Below are positions 24,674-33,418 of a stretch of DNA of 64,000 nt, in pieces; position 1 is the first letter of the stretch, and every line of letters begins with the position of its first letter. Source of the stretch: Crenalkalicoccus roseus (lineage in GTDB: Bacteria > Pseudomonadota > Alphaproteobacteria > Acetobacterales > Acetobacteraceae); the NCBI RefSeq assembly GCF_004761865.1, contig NZ_SJDM01000006.1, positions 120,458 to 184,457 of the forward strand, given 5' to 3'. The notes under the pieces were generated by a model. The model did not search any database, had not been told where the DNA came from, and saw only the letters and a program-made list of their open reading frames with translations. The position numbers and the translations under genes were made by a program.

Positions 24674-26101
24674 TCAGGTCTCCAGCATCTTGCGCAGCAG
24701 GGCGACGTCCTCGGCGAAGCTCGCATCCTGCTGCATCAGCTCGGCCACGCGGGAGACGGCGTGCATCACCGTGGTGTGGTCCCGGTTGCCGAAGCGCCGC
24801 CCGATCTCGGGGAGCGAGCGCTGGGTGAGCTGCTTGGCGAGGTACATCGCCACCTGCCGCGGCCGGGCGACGTTGCGCGCCCGGCGCGCCGAGGACATGT
24901 CGGTGAGGCGGATGTTGTAGTGCTCGGCCACCCGGCGCTGGATCTCCTCGATCGAGACCCGCTTCTCGTGCGCCCGCAGGAGGTCGTGCAGCACCTCCTG
25001 CGCGGTCTCCAGCGTAACCGGGCGATGGAACAGGTTGGCGTGCGCCACCAGGCGATTCAGCGCTCCCTCGAGCTCGCGGACATTGGCGGTGATCTTGTGC
25101 GCGAGCAGTTCCAGCACCTTGGTCGGCACCTCGACCCGGGCGGCGGCGGCCTTGGCCTGCAGGATGGAGAGGCGCAGCTCGTAGGTGGTGGCATGGATGT
25201 CGGCCACCATCCCGCAGCCGAGCCGGGTGCGGAGGCGGTCCTCGATGCCCGAAAGGTCGGAGGGCGACTTGTCGGCGGAGACGACGATCTGCTTTCCCTG
25301 GTCCACCAGGGCGTTGAAGGTGTGGAAGAACTCCTCCTGCGTGTTGTCCTTGCCGATCAGGAACTGCAGGTCGTCGATCATCAGCACGTCCACGGAGCGC
25401 AGGCTTTCCTTGAACTCCATGGTGTTCTGGCTGCGCAGCGCGGCGATGAAGCGGTACATGAACTTCTCGGCGCTCATGTAGGCCACCGTGCGCTCCGGAT
25501 GGTGCTCGCGGATCGCCCAGGCGATGGCGTGCATCAGGTGGGTCTTGCCGAGGCCGACGCCGCCGTAGAGGAAGAGCGGGTTGAAGCCCGGACTCGCCGG
25601 CTGCTCGGCGACGCGGCGGGCGCAGGCATAGGCGAATTCGTTCGGCTTGCCGACGACGAAGGTGTCGAAGGTGAAGCGCGCCTCGAGCGGCGCGATCCAG
25701 TCCGAGCGCGGCTCGGGGGCGCTCCTCTCGGCGGGGGGGCGCGGGGCCAGGCTCTCGGCGAGGCCGGGCGCGTCCTCCGGCGCGGCGGAGGCGTCCTGCA
25801 TCTCCGCCGCCAGCACGGTCTCGGCCTCGGCGCCGTTCGGCTGCGCGACGCGGATGTCGATGCGGCGGATCGAGGGGTCCTCGGCCTGCCAGAGGGCGCG
25901 CAGCCGGTCCCCGTAATGGCTGTTCACCCAGTCGCGCAGGAAGCGGGTGGGCAGCACCACCACCGCCTCGTCGCCGTCGATGCCGGTGAGGGTCATCTGC
26001 CGCAGCCAGGTACGGTACTCGACCTCGCCGACTTCCTTGCGCAGGCGGCCGCGCACGCGTGCCCAGCAGGCGGCCATCCGTCCGGAGGTTTCGGGGGGCA
26101 A
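24674..26101 (-). CDS. dnaA: chromosomal replication initiator DnaA
   Basis: A 475-residue initiator that binds DnaA boxes and opens the origin. Domain I (WARVRGRLRKEVGEVEYRTW) begins near residue 12, an acidic/Pro linker runs about 85-140, and the AAA+ domain has Walker A GGVGLGKTHLMHAI near 175 and Walker B VLMIDDLQFL near 237. The C-terminal domain IV carries the DnaA-box helix-turn-helix with the signature GRRFGNRDHTTVMHAVSRV near 435. A TTG start at 26101 is chosen because a GAGGAGG ribosome site lies 7 nt upstream; the ATG at 26077 (eight codons in) is an alternative, and the open frame beyond 26101 has no family resemblance. Downstream of rpsT in the usual alphaproteobacterial order. 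Confidence 0.96.
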   Translation of the reverse strand: MPPETSGRMAACWARVRGRLRKEVGEVEYRTWLRQMTLTGIDGDEAVVVLPTRFLRDWVNSHYGDRLRALWQAEDPSIRRIDIRVAQPNGAEAETVLAAEMQDASAAPEDAPGLAESLAPRPPAERSAPEPRSDWIAPLEARFTFDTFVVGKPNEFAYACARRVAEQPASPGFNPLFLYGGVGLGKTHLMHAIAWAIREHHPERTVAYMSAEKFMYRFIAALRSQNTMEFKESLRSVDVLMIDDLQFLIGKDNTQEEFFHTFNALVDQGKQIVVSADKSPSDLSGIEDRLRTRLGCGMVADIHATTYELRLSILQAKAAAARVEVPTKVLELLAHKITANVRELEGALNRLVAHANLFHRPVTLETAQEVLHDLLRAHEKRVSIEEIQRRVAEHYNIRLTDMSSARRARNVARPRQVAMYLAKQLTQRSLPEIGRRFGNRDHTTVMHAVSRVAELMQQDASFAEDVALLRKMLET

Positions 26102-26434
26102 ACGCCAGCCTCCTCTTCCATCCCTAGCTCTGGCGCCAAGGGCCGGAACGCGAGCCGGCCGGGCAGGGCAGGCTGCGTGCCGGGCGGCGGCCGCGGACAC
26201 GAACGGGGGGATATCTGCGCTGCCGCCCTGACGGAAGCGATGATATCGCGCCCCCAGGTGGCCGGCAAATAGTAACTTCTGCCGCGTGGCCCCGATCAGA
26301 ATACCAGCCAAATACAGGACAATATCAGCCCGGCGGGCCGCATGGCCCGGAAAGCGGAAGATCCGGACGGATGAAGTCCCTGCCTGACCGGCGCCGGCGG
26401 AGCGGGCGCGGGGAACGCGCCGCAATCCCGCCCT
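26102..26434. promoter_or_regulatory. dnaA upstream region, AT-richer block, no DnaA boxes seen
   Basis: This 333-bp gap precedes dnaA on the minus strand. Positions 26264-26330 are clearly AT-richer than the surroundings and probably contain the dnaA promoter (for example TACTAT on the minus strand near 26273), with a leader of about 150 nt. GCGAT-GAT-ATCGC (26237-26249) is a small perfect palindrome. A 6-bp-stem hairpin at 26405-26421 follows rpsT. No match to TTATCCACA or near variants was found, so origin function here is not supported. Confidence 0.45.
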
Positions 26435-26713
26435 TCAGGCGGAGGCCTGGGCCCCGAGCGCCTTGATGCGCGAAGAGAGGCGGGAGAGCTTGCGCGCCAC
26501 CATGTTCCGGTGCAGCACGCCCTTGGTCGCGGCGCGGTGCAGTTCCGGCTGCGCCGCGCGCAGCGCCTCCTGCGCCGCGGACTGGTTCCCGGTGGCGATC
26601 GCCTGCTCCACCTTCCGCAGGAAGGTGCGCACGCGGGAGCGCCGGGCGCGGTTGCGGAGGGTGCGCTTCTCGGTCTGACGGATGCGCTTGCGGGCAGAGG
26701 CCGTGTTCGCCAT
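26435..26713 (-). CDS. rpsT: 30S ribosomal protein S20
   Basis: A 92-residue, strongly basic primary 16S rRNA-binding protein. It begins [20 protein letters not shown], the standard S20 start with the K-R-I-R-Q-x-x-K-R pattern, and contains [17 protein letters not shown] and the late [20 protein letters not shown], typical of the C-terminal helix. Length is normal. Located between ech and dnaA, a conserved arrangement in alphaproteobacteria. Confidence 0.98.
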   Translation of the reverse strand: MANTASARKRIRQTEKRTLRNRARRSRVRTFLRKVEQAIATGNQSAAQEALRAAQPELHRAATKGVLHRNMVARKLSRLSSRIKALGAQASA

Positions 26714-26749
26714 GGGGCTCGGGTTCGATCCGGAACGGGTAGAACGGAA

Positions 26750-26775
26750 AGGGCGGGCCTCCGAGGGCCCGCGCC
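26750..26775 (-). terminator. hairpin after enoyl-CoA hydratase gene
   Basis: On the minus strand a GCGGGCC / GGCCCGC stem with a short loop, followed by CTTTCCGTTCT. It lies between ech and rpsT and likely separates the mutM-ech transcript from rpsT. Confidence 0.5.
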
Positions 26776-26837
26776 AGGGGCGACGCTTCTAGCCCCGCCC
26801 CCGGCATGGCGTCAAGCAAGCCGCCGGGCGGCGCCGC

Positions 26838-27617
<780 letters not shown>

Positions 27618-27647
27618 GCGATCCTCCTCCGCTCCCGGCGGTCTATA

Positions 27648-28544
27648 TCAGCGCTGCGTGCGCGGGCAAAAAAAGGTCGAGCGGCCGGCCTGCACGATGC
27701 GCGCGATGCCCCGGCAGGCCGGGGGGCCGGGGCAGCGCGCGCAGGGCTCCCCCTCGCGGCCATAGACGTCGAACCGCTCCTGGAAGAAGCCGACCTCCCC
27801 ATCCGCCCGCACGTAGTCGCGGAGGGAGGAGCCGCCGGCGGCGATGCTCTCCTCCAGCACCGCGCGGATGGCGGGGACGAGGCGCGCGGCGCGCGCCCCG
27901 GCGACGCTCGCCGCCAGGCGTCGCGGCGAGATGCCGGCCCGGAACAGCGCCTCGCAGGCGTAGATGTTGCCGAGGCCGGCCACCACCCGCTGGTCGAGCA
28001 GCGCCGCCTTGATGCTGGTGCGGCGCCCGGCCAGCGCCGCGGAGAGCACCTCCGGCGTGAAGCCCGGCTCCAGCGGCTCGGGTCCGAGGTCGCGCAGCAG
28101 CCGGTGTCTCTCCTCCTCCGCCGTCGGCACGAGGTCCACGCAGCCGAAGCGCCGCGGATCCACGAAGCCGACGCGCCAGCCATCCTCGGTTTCGAGCACG
28201 AGATGCTCGTGCGCCTCCGGCGGCCCGCCCTGACCGCGCGCATCCGAGGCGGCGCCCTGCGGGCCAAGCCGCGGCGACGGCGGCTCCCCCACCCGGCGCG
28301 CCACCATCCGCCCCGACATGCCGAGGTGGATCAGCACCGAATCCCCGCCCTCGAGGCGCATCAGCATGTACTTGCCGCGCCGGCGGAACCCCAGCACCCG
28401 CGCCCCGGTCAGCCGCGCCGCAAGCCCCTCCGGCAGAGGCCAGCGCAGGTCGGGGCGCGCCACGCGGACGGCGGTGATGCGCCGCCCCGCCAGCACCGCG
28501 GCGAGGCCGCGCATCACCGTCTCGACCTCCGGCAGCTCCGGCAT
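27648..28544 (-). CDS. mutM: formamidopyrimidine-DNA glycosylase MutM (Fpg), atypical zinc finger and an insert
   Basis: A 298-residue base-excision enzyme that removes 8-oxoG and FaPy lesions. It starts [14 protein letters not shown], with the catalytic Pro2 and Glu3; the ATG at 28544 gives this exact start. The lesion-recognition K57-equivalent (GKYMLM) and the helix-two-turn-helix segment [18 protein letters not shown] near 180 are present. A Gly/Pro-rich insertion of about 20 residues (near 85-110, from [11 protein letters not shown]) lengthens the loop before the H-E-H-L-V-L-E strand. The C-terminal zinc finger has C-A-R-C, then F-F-C-P-R-T-Q-R: the fourth zinc cysteine is Thr. An extra Cys (P-P-A-C-R-G) could substitute. 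It is divergent from ubiE. Confidence 0.95.
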   Translation of the reverse strand: MPELPEVETVMRGLAAVLAGRRITAVRVARPDLRWPLPEGLAARLTGARVLGFRRRGKYMLMRLEGGDSVLIHLGMSGRMVARRVGEPPSPRLGPQGAASDARGQGGPPEAHEHLVLETEDGWRVGFVDPRRFGCVDLVPTAEEERHRLLRDLGPEPLEPGFTPEVLSAALAGRRTSIKAALLDQRVVAGLGNIYACEALFRAGISPRRLAASVAGARAARLVPAIRAVLEESIAAGGSSLRDYVRADGEVGFFQERFDVYGREGEPCARCPGPPACRGIARIVQAGRSTFFCPRTQR

Positions 28545-28616
28545 CCCGCGCCCCCTCGCCTTCCCCGGCGCCCGCCCCACCTGCTATGGCGGCGCCCCGC
28601 AGGCAACGGCCAGAGC

Positions 28617-29354
28617 ATGTCCGACACGACCGATTTCGGCTACCGCCGGGTCCCCCGCGCCGAGAAGGCCCGCCTGGTGCGGCGCGTCTTCGACAGCGTG
28701 GCGCCGCGCTACGACCTGATGAACGACCTGATGTCGCTCGGCCTGCATCGGGTGTGGAAGCGCATCTTCGTGCACGCCATCGGCGCCTCGCCGCGGGAGA
28801 CGCTGCTCGACCTCGCCAGCGGCACCGGCGACGTCGCCTTCCTCGCGCGCGAGCGCGGCGCGGGGCGGGTGATCCTCGCCGACGTCAACCGCGCCATGCT
28901 CGGCGTCGCGCAGGGGCGGGCGCTCGACCGCGGCCTCGCCCCGGGCCTCGTCTTCGTCTGCGCCGATGCGGAGCGCCTGCCCTTCCCGGACCGCTGCGTG
29001 GAGAAGGTCTCGATCGCCTTCGGCCTGCGCAACTGCACCGACAAGGAGGCGGTGCTGCGCGAGGCGCGGCGCGTGCTGCGCCCCGGCGGACGGTTCCACT
29101 GCCTGGAATTCTCCCGCGTCGAGGTGGAGGCGCTGGCGCCGCTCTACGACGCCTGGTCCTTCGGCGTGCTCCCGCGCCTCGGCGCGCGCGTCGCCCGGGA
29201 CGCGGAGAGCTACCGCTACCTCGCGGAGAGCATCCGGAATTTCCCGGATCAGGAGAGTCTCGCCGCGATGATGCGCGCGGCGGGCCTGGAGCGGGTGGGC
29301 TGGCGCAACCTTTCGGGCGGGATCGTCGCCATCCACACCGGCTGGCGGCTGTAG
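28617..29354 (+). CDS. ubiE: ubiquinone/menaquinone C-methyltransferase UbiE
   Basis: A 245-residue SAM-dependent methyltransferase that C-methylates the benzoquinol ring in ubiquinone synthesis. It shows the N-terminal FDSVAPRYDLMNDLMSLGLH signature (near 25-44), SAM motif I LLDLASGTGDVAFLA near 65, IAFGLRNCTD near 130, LRPGGRFHCLEFS near 155 and the C-terminal G-G-I-V-A-I-H-T-G-W. Length is normal. It is divergent from mutM (72 bp gap). ubiB, the frequent partner, is not downstream; an SH3-domain gene follows after 236 bp. Confidence 0.97.
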   Translation: MSDTTDFGYRRVPRAEKARLVRRVFDSVAPRYDLMNDLMSLGLHRVWKRIFVHAIGASPRETLLDLASGTGDVAFLARERGAGRVILADVNRAMLGVAQGRALDRGLAPGLVFVCADAERLPFPDRCVEKVSIAFGLRNCTDKEAVLREARRVLRPGGRFHCLEFSRVEVEALAPLYDAWSFGVLPRLGARVARDAESYRYLAESIRNFPDQESLAAMMRAAGLERVGWRNLSGGIVAIHTGWRL

Positions 29355-29590
29355 CGGCGCGGAGCGGGTGCGGCGCCGCACGCGGCCTTGATCGGCCGCC
29401 GCTTGCGGAGCGGCCACGCGGCCGTGTACCGCCCGCCCGCAAGGGGGCCGGGAGCGCCGCCGCCGGAGGGATGCATCCTGCCCCCGGCGACGCATATACC
29501 CGCATGCGGGAACGGCCGCATGGGAAGGCGGACGGTGCAGGAAGCGCCGCCGGAACACGGCACTCTCGGGAAGATCGGGGTTCGGGCCAG
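29355..29590. other. intergenic region with several perfect palindromes
   Basis: 236 bp between ubiE and the SH3 gene. GTGCGGCGCCGCAC (29368-29381) just after ubiE, together with the GCGGCC/GGCCGC pair (29382-29399), may be its terminator. GGATGCATCC (29469-29478) and CCCGCATGCGGG (29499-29510) lie 80-120 bp upstream of the SH3 gene and could be operator sites. No coding sign or tRNA was found. Confidence 0.45.
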
Positions 29591-30832
29591 ATGCGCGAGC
29601 AGGACATGCGCGACGAGGAGGCGTTCCGGCGCCTGCAGCGGCCGGCGGGGGAACGCGACCGCGCCGCCGAGGCGGTGACGGCGCCGCTGCCCTCGGGCTG
29701 GATCTGTCTCAGGGACTGCAACCTCAGTGGCAATCTCAGCCGCCCGGTGACGATTCCCTTCGTGCTGCTGCATCCCGAGGTGGGGGTCGCCCTGCTCGAC
29801 ATCGGCACCACGCCGGCGACGGATCCGGAGGCGGTGCTGCGCCAGCGGCTGGAGGCGGCGCGCTTCGAGAGCATCTTTCCGGGCTACCTGCCGATCGTGC
29901 ATCTGCGCCTGCGCCCGGCCGAGATCGAGGCGATAGACACCATCCTCAGCGAGGCCTTCGCCGCGCTGCCCGCGCTCTCCGTCCCCGGCGGGGATGCCTG
30001 GGTCAGCGTGCTGCGCCGTGCGCTGACCCCGCGCGATCCCTCGCGTGGCGCCGCCTTCGCCCCCGCGCCGCGCGAGCCCGGCGCCTGGCGCGCGCCGCCC
30101 CCGGGCGAGGCCGCACCACCGGTGGAGCGCGGCGCCTGGCAGGGCACCCCGCCCGAGCCGACGGCCGGCCTGCCCGCGGATCGCCCGACCCCGCCGCGGA
30201 TGCTGCAGCGGCACGTGCCGCAACCGGACAGCGCCCCGACCGAGATGCCGGCGCCCGCGGCGGAGGCGCCGGCGCGCCGGCGCCCGGTCGCGCTCGCGGC
30301 GGCGGGCCTCGTCGCGGTCGCGCTGCTGGCGGGGGCGGCCGTGCTCCTGCTCCCGCGCACGCCCGACACTGCCGCGGGCCCGGAGATGGCAACCCCGGCC
30401 GCGACCTCGCCCTCCCCCGCGGAGCCGATGCCGCTCGCCGCCGCGCCCTCCCCGCCGCCGCCGATCACCCCGCCGGCCTTCGAGCCCGTGCCCCTCCCCC
30501 GGCAGGCCCCTCCGCCGCCACCCGTGGCAGTGGCGGAGCCGCCGGCCCCGGGCCTGCCGCTGCCGCCCCCGCCCATGCCGGCGCCGGAGTCGCCGCCCCC
30601 CGCGGCGGCAGGCGCCCCCGCGGCCGCGGAGGAGGGGCCGCGCGTCATGGTCCGCACGCCGGCGAATTTCCGCGCCGCGCCGAACACCGGCAGCACGGTG
30701 ATCCGCACCGCCCAGCGCGGCGAGACCTTCCGCGTCTTCGGCCAGGCGCCGGGCGGCTGGGTGCAGGTGGGAGAGGCGGAGGAGCCGCAAGGCTGGATCC
30801 ATTCCAGCCTGCTCGAGGAGGTGGCGCCCTGA
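29591..30832 (+). CDS. membrane-anchored protein with C-terminal bacterial SH3 domain
   Basis: A 413-residue protein of unknown role. Residues about 35-150 form a folded N-terminal domain (SGWICLRDCNLSGNLSRPV, LHPEVGVALLDIGTTPATDP, then FPGYLPIVHLRLRP) that I do not recognise. A Pro/Ala-rich cytoplasmic linker leads to one transmembrane helix near 235-257 (VALAAAGLVAVALLAGAAVL). A long Pro-rich spacer of about 90 residues follows, then a type-3 SH3 domain at the C-terminus (VRTPANFRAAPNTGSTVIRT, then GGWVQVGEAEEPQGWIHSSL). The layout suggests a cytoplasmic sensor part linked across the membrane to a periplasmic, possibly peptidoglycan-binding SH3 domain. The start is uncertain; Met6 (29606) is possible. 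Confidence 0.75.
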   Translation: MREQDMRDEEAFRRLQRPAGERDRAAEAVTAPLPSGWICLRDCNLSGNLSRPVTIPFVLLHPEVGVALLDIGTTPATDPEAVLRQRLEAARFESIFPGYLPIVHLRLRPAEIEAIDTILSEAFAALPALSVPGGDAWVSVLRRALTPRDPSRGAAFAPAPREPGAWRAPPPGEAAPPVERGAWQGTPPEPTAGLPADRPTPPRMLQRHVPQPDSAPTEMPAPAAEAPARRRPVALAAAGLVAVALLAGAAVLLLPRTPDTAAGPEMATPAATSPSPAEPMPLAAAPSPPPPITPPAFEPVPLPRQAPPPPPVAVAEPPAPGLPLPPPPMPAPESPPPAAAGAPAAAEEGPRVMVRTPANFRAAPNTGSTVIRTAQRGETFRVFGQAPGGWVQVGEAEEPQGWIHSSLLEEVAP

Positions 30833-30839
30833 CGCATCC

Positions 30840-30860
30840 GGGGCGGCGCGCGGCCGCCCC
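30840..30860 (+). terminator. hairpin after SH3-protein gene
   Basis: GGGGCGGC (30840-30847), 5-nt loop, GCCGCCCC (30853-30860), 8 bp after the stop codon. Confidence 0.5.
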
Positions 30861-30968
30861 GCCGGCTGGCCCCGGCCGTCCCGATCCGCTCCGTGCGCGC
30901 CGGGGCGGCATGTCCCGCCCGCCGAGGTTCGCGGCCCATGCCCCGGCTCATCGGGGGGCGCGCCCTTG

Positions 30969-30996
30969 CCCGTTCCGGCGGGCCCGGCGGAACGGG
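30969..30996. terminator. hairpin between convergent genes (CCCGTTCCG...CGGAACGGG)
   Basis: 9-bp perfect arms with a 10-nt loop, 33 bp beyond the stop of the minus-strand gene at 31029. It belongs to a recurring family of 3'-end hairpins in this window. Confidence 0.5.
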
Positions 30997-31028
30997 ATCC
31001 GCCCCGTCGAGGCGGGCCGAGGGCGCGC

Positions 31029-31616
31029 TCAGCCCCGGGGGGCCGGCACGGGCGCGGCGGCGCCCTCCCCGGCTCCGCCGCCGGCGGCGTTCATCACCAG
31101 CAGCCCGGCGGCAAGCCGCGTCAGGCAGCGGGCGGCACGCAGCCGCACCGCCGCCTGCCCGTCCACCCCCTCGGGCAGGGTGCAGCCGGCGAGGGTGATG
31201 GCGGTGCCGAGGATCCGCGCCTCCAGCGCGGCGGTCACCGCCTCCGCCCTGGCCTCGCGGCCGAACTCCTGGTCCACCGCCTCGCCCGCGCGGTCGATCT
31301 CAGCCTCCACCCGCGCATCCTCGGCGGCGATGCCGAGGATCTCGGCCGGCGGGTCCGGCTCCTCCCCGGCCAGGACCGCGAGCAGGCCGAGGCTGGCGAC
31401 GAGGGTGTGCATCGGCCCGCTCTCATCCCCCCGCGCGGCGAAGGCGCCGTAGGCGGCGGCGAGCGCCGCCTCGCCCAGCACCTCCCGCGCCTCCGCCACG
31501 GCCGCCTCCGTCGCGGGCGCCGCCCCGCCCTCCGCCTCGGGCGCGATGCCATCGGCGCAGGCGCGGCAGACGACCGCCAGCGCCTCGAAAAGTCGATGTT
31601 CCGGTACTGCGGCCAT
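31029..31616 (-). CDS. hypothetical acidic helical protein
   Basis: Not recognised. 195 residues, mostly Ala/Glu-rich helices without signal peptide or transmembrane segment. A C-R-A-C near residue 18 and two further cysteines (T-L-A-G-C-T and A-R-C-L-T-R) are present. It starts MAAVPEHRLFEALAVVCRAC. The repeated alternation of Ala, Glu and Arg suggests an all-alpha fold. It follows the Bug receptor gene in the same direction (125 bp apart, across a 14-bp inverted repeat), so it is probably transcribed alone. Low confidence in function, fair confidence that it is a gene. Confidence 0.55.
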   Translation of the reverse strand: MAAVPEHRLFEALAVVCRACADGIAPEAEGGAAPATEAAVAEAREVLGEAALAAAYGAFAARGDESGPMHTLVASLGLLAVLAGEEPDPPAEILGIAAEDARVEAEIDRAGEAVDQEFGREARAEAVTAALEARILGTAITLAGCTLPEGVDGQAAVRLRAARCLTRLAAGLLVMNAAGGGAGEGAAAPVPAPRG

Positions 31617-31639
31617 GATCCGTCCTTCGCGGGTTGCCC

Positions 31640-31679
31640 GGAGCCGTTTCCATCCAGCCCTGCCCATGGAAACGGCTCC
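31640..31679. terminator. 14-bp perfect inverted repeat between genes
   Basis: GGAGCCGTTTCCAT (31640-31653), 12-nt loop, ATGGAAACGGCTCC (31666-31679). It lies downstream of the Bug receptor stop and 24 bp upstream of the hypothetical gene, so it is either the terminator of the first or an operator of the second. Confidence 0.5.
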
Positions 31680-31740
31680 AATCCGTTGTTCGTGGAGCGG
31701 AGCCACGATTCCGGCCGGTTCCGGCCGGCCGCGATCCGCC

Positions 31741-32703
31741 CTATCCGTCCACGGTCAGGTTCATGGAAGTGGCGAGCGCCTCCCACTCCTGCCAGACGCG
31801 GGCGATGTGCTCGCGGAACTCGGCGGGGCCCATGTAGCCGGGCAGCGTGTCCATCTCCCGCAGGCGGCGGTTGATGTCCTCGCGCGCCATCACCTGGCGG
31901 AACGCCTCGGCCAACCGGTCGAGGATCGGCTGCGGCACCCGCGCCGGCGCGAGCAGGCCGATGAAGCCGGAGAAGGCGAAGGCCTCGGGGTAGCCCAGCT
32001 CGATGAAGGTCGGCACCTGCGGCAGGGAGGGGATGCGCTCCCGCCCCAGGCAGGCGAGCGGGCGCAGCCGGCCGCCGCGGATGTAGTCGCCCGCCGCCGT
32101 CATGCTGTGGAAGCCGCAGGCGATGCGCCCGCCCAGCATGTCCGTGAGCATCGGCGCCTCGCCGCGATAGGCGATGTGCGTCATGCCGAGCCGCTCGACG
32201 TCGTTGAGGAGCTGCGCCATGGCGTGGCCCGTGGAGCCCGGCGCGTAGGAGCCGAAGGAGAGGTCGCGCCCGCGCGCCCACTCCACGAACTCCTTGAGCG
32301 TCTGCGCCGGGATGTCGGCTCGGATGACGAAGGGCAGCGGCGTGGTGCCGAAGCGCCCGATCGGCGCGAAATCCTCGAGCGGGCGGTAGGGCCAGCGGCG
32401 GAACACCACCGGGCTCTGCACATGGGTGGTGATGGTGAAGAGCAGGGTGTAGCCGTCCGGCGCCGCCCGCGCCGCCGCCTCGGTGCCGACCATGCCGCCG
32501 GCGCCGGAGCGGTTCTCCACCACCACCTGCTGGCCGAGGAGCGGCGACAGGCCCTCCGCCGTCATGCGCGCCCAGATGTCGGTGGCACCGCCGGCGGGGA
32601 AGGGCACGATCATGCGGATCGGCCGTTCCGGCCAGCTGCCCTGGGCGCGGGCGGCGGGCGCGATGGCGGCGGCGGCGAGGCCGAGAAGGTGGCGGCGGCG
32701 CAT
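31741..32703 (-). CDS. Bug-family tripartite tricarboxylate transporter receptor (TctC-like)
   Basis: A 320-residue periplasmic receptor. Signal residues 1-20 (M-R-R-R-H-L-L-G-L-A-A-A-A-I-A-P-A-A-R-A). The Bug family start WPERPIRMIVPFPAGGATDI follows, then VVENRSGAGGMVGTEAAARA near 75, the G-Y-T-L-L strand near 90 and THIAYRGEAPMLTDMLGG near 190. Such receptors bind carboxylates through a water network and deliver them to TctAB. No tctAB genes are adjacent. It is a monocistronic gene on the minus strand, 68 bp beyond the TRIC gene. Confidence 0.93.
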   Translation of the reverse strand: MRRRHLLGLAAAAIAPAARAQGSWPERPIRMIVPFPAGGATDIWARMTAEGLSPLLGQQVVVENRSGAGGMVGTEAAARAAPDGYTLLFTITTHVQSPVVFRRWPYRPLEDFAPIGRFGTTPLPFVIRADIPAQTLKEFVEWARGRDLSFGSYAPGSTGHAMAQLLNDVERLGMTHIAYRGEAPMLTDMLGGRIACGFHSMTAAGDYIRGGRLRPLACLGRERIPSLPQVPTFIELGYPEAFAFSGFIGLLAPARVPQPILDRLAEAFRQVMAREDINRRLREMDTLPGYMGPAEFREHIARVWQEWEALATSMNLTVDG

Positions 32704-32770
32704 GTGTCCTCCCTGGGGGGCCGTGATCGCGGCCCCGCGCGGCCGATGGTGGGGGTGGGCCGCCGCCCCC

Positions 32771-33418
32771 TCAAGCCCCGTCCGGATAGTCGCGGCCGGG
32801 GCGGGCGCGGTAGCTGGGCAGGGACCAGCCGCGCAGCAGCGCCGCGGCGCGGATCAGGAAGCCCACCAGCAGCCCCGCCACCACCGCCGTGTCGCGCGGC
32901 ACGCCCTGCCCCTGCAGCACCACCAGCGTCGCGGCGCCGGCGGCCGCGGCGGTGACGTAGATCTCCCGCCTGAGGATCAGCGGCACCTCGTTGCAGACCA
33001 CGTCCCGCAGAATGCCGCCGAAGGTGGCGGTGGCGACGCCGAGCAGCACCGCCGCCCAGGGGTTGGCGCCGGCGAGCAGCGCGATCTCCGCCCCCACCAC
33101 CGCGTAGAGGGCGAGCCCCACCGCATCCGCCCAGAGCAGGGCGCGGAAGCGGGATTCCAGCAGGTGCGCGGTGAAGAACACCAGCACCGCCACCCCGGCG
33201 CAGACCGCCAGCAGCTCCGGCGCGCCGAGCCAGAACACCGGCGTGCGGCCGAGCAGCAGATCGCGCACCGTGCCGCCGCCGAAGCCGGTGAGCACGGCCA
33301 TCAGCACGAAGCCCACCGCGTCCATCTGCTTGCGCGAGGCGACGAGCGCCCCCGAGGCGGCGAACACCGCGATCGCCGCCACGTCCAGCCAGCCCAGGAA
33401 GGTGTCGAGCGCCGTCAC
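32771..33418 (-). CDS. trimeric intracellular cation (TRIC) channel family protein
   Basis: A 215-residue membrane protein (formerly UPF0126/YadS type). It has seven hydrophobic segments in an internal 3+3+1 repeat; each half carries the Gly-rich kinked helix, GFGGGTVRDLLLGR near residue 47 and TFGGILRDVV near 132. These match the pore helices of bacterial TRIC channels, which conduct K+. The GTG start at 33418 directly follows the TAG stop of the upstream MFS gene, which implies coupled translation. Confidence 0.9.
   Translation of the reverse strand: MTALDTFLGWLDVAAIAVFAASGALVASRKQMDAVGFVLMAVLTGFGGGTVRDLLLGRTPVFWLGAPELLAVCAGVAVLVFFTAHLLESRFRALLWADAVGLALYAVVGAEIALLAGANPWAAVLLGVATATFGGILRDVVCNEVPLILRREIYVTAAAAGAATLVVLQGQGVPRDTAVVAGLLVGFLIRAAALLRGWSLPSYRARPGRDYPDGA

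Noticed and set aside
26102..26425. N-terminal extension of dnaA up to 26425
   Set aside because: The extra 108 codons show no DnaA similarity and the TTG at 26101 has a far better ribosome site.
26102..26434. Origin of replication next to dnaA
   Set aside because: No DnaA boxes or AT-rich 13-mer repeats found; in alphaproteobacteria the origin is usually not beside dnaA.
29249..30802. 517-residue minus-strand frame opposite the SH3 gene
   Set aside because: Arg/Gly/His-rich antisense frame without motifs; the plus-strand frame has a TM helix and an SH3 domain.
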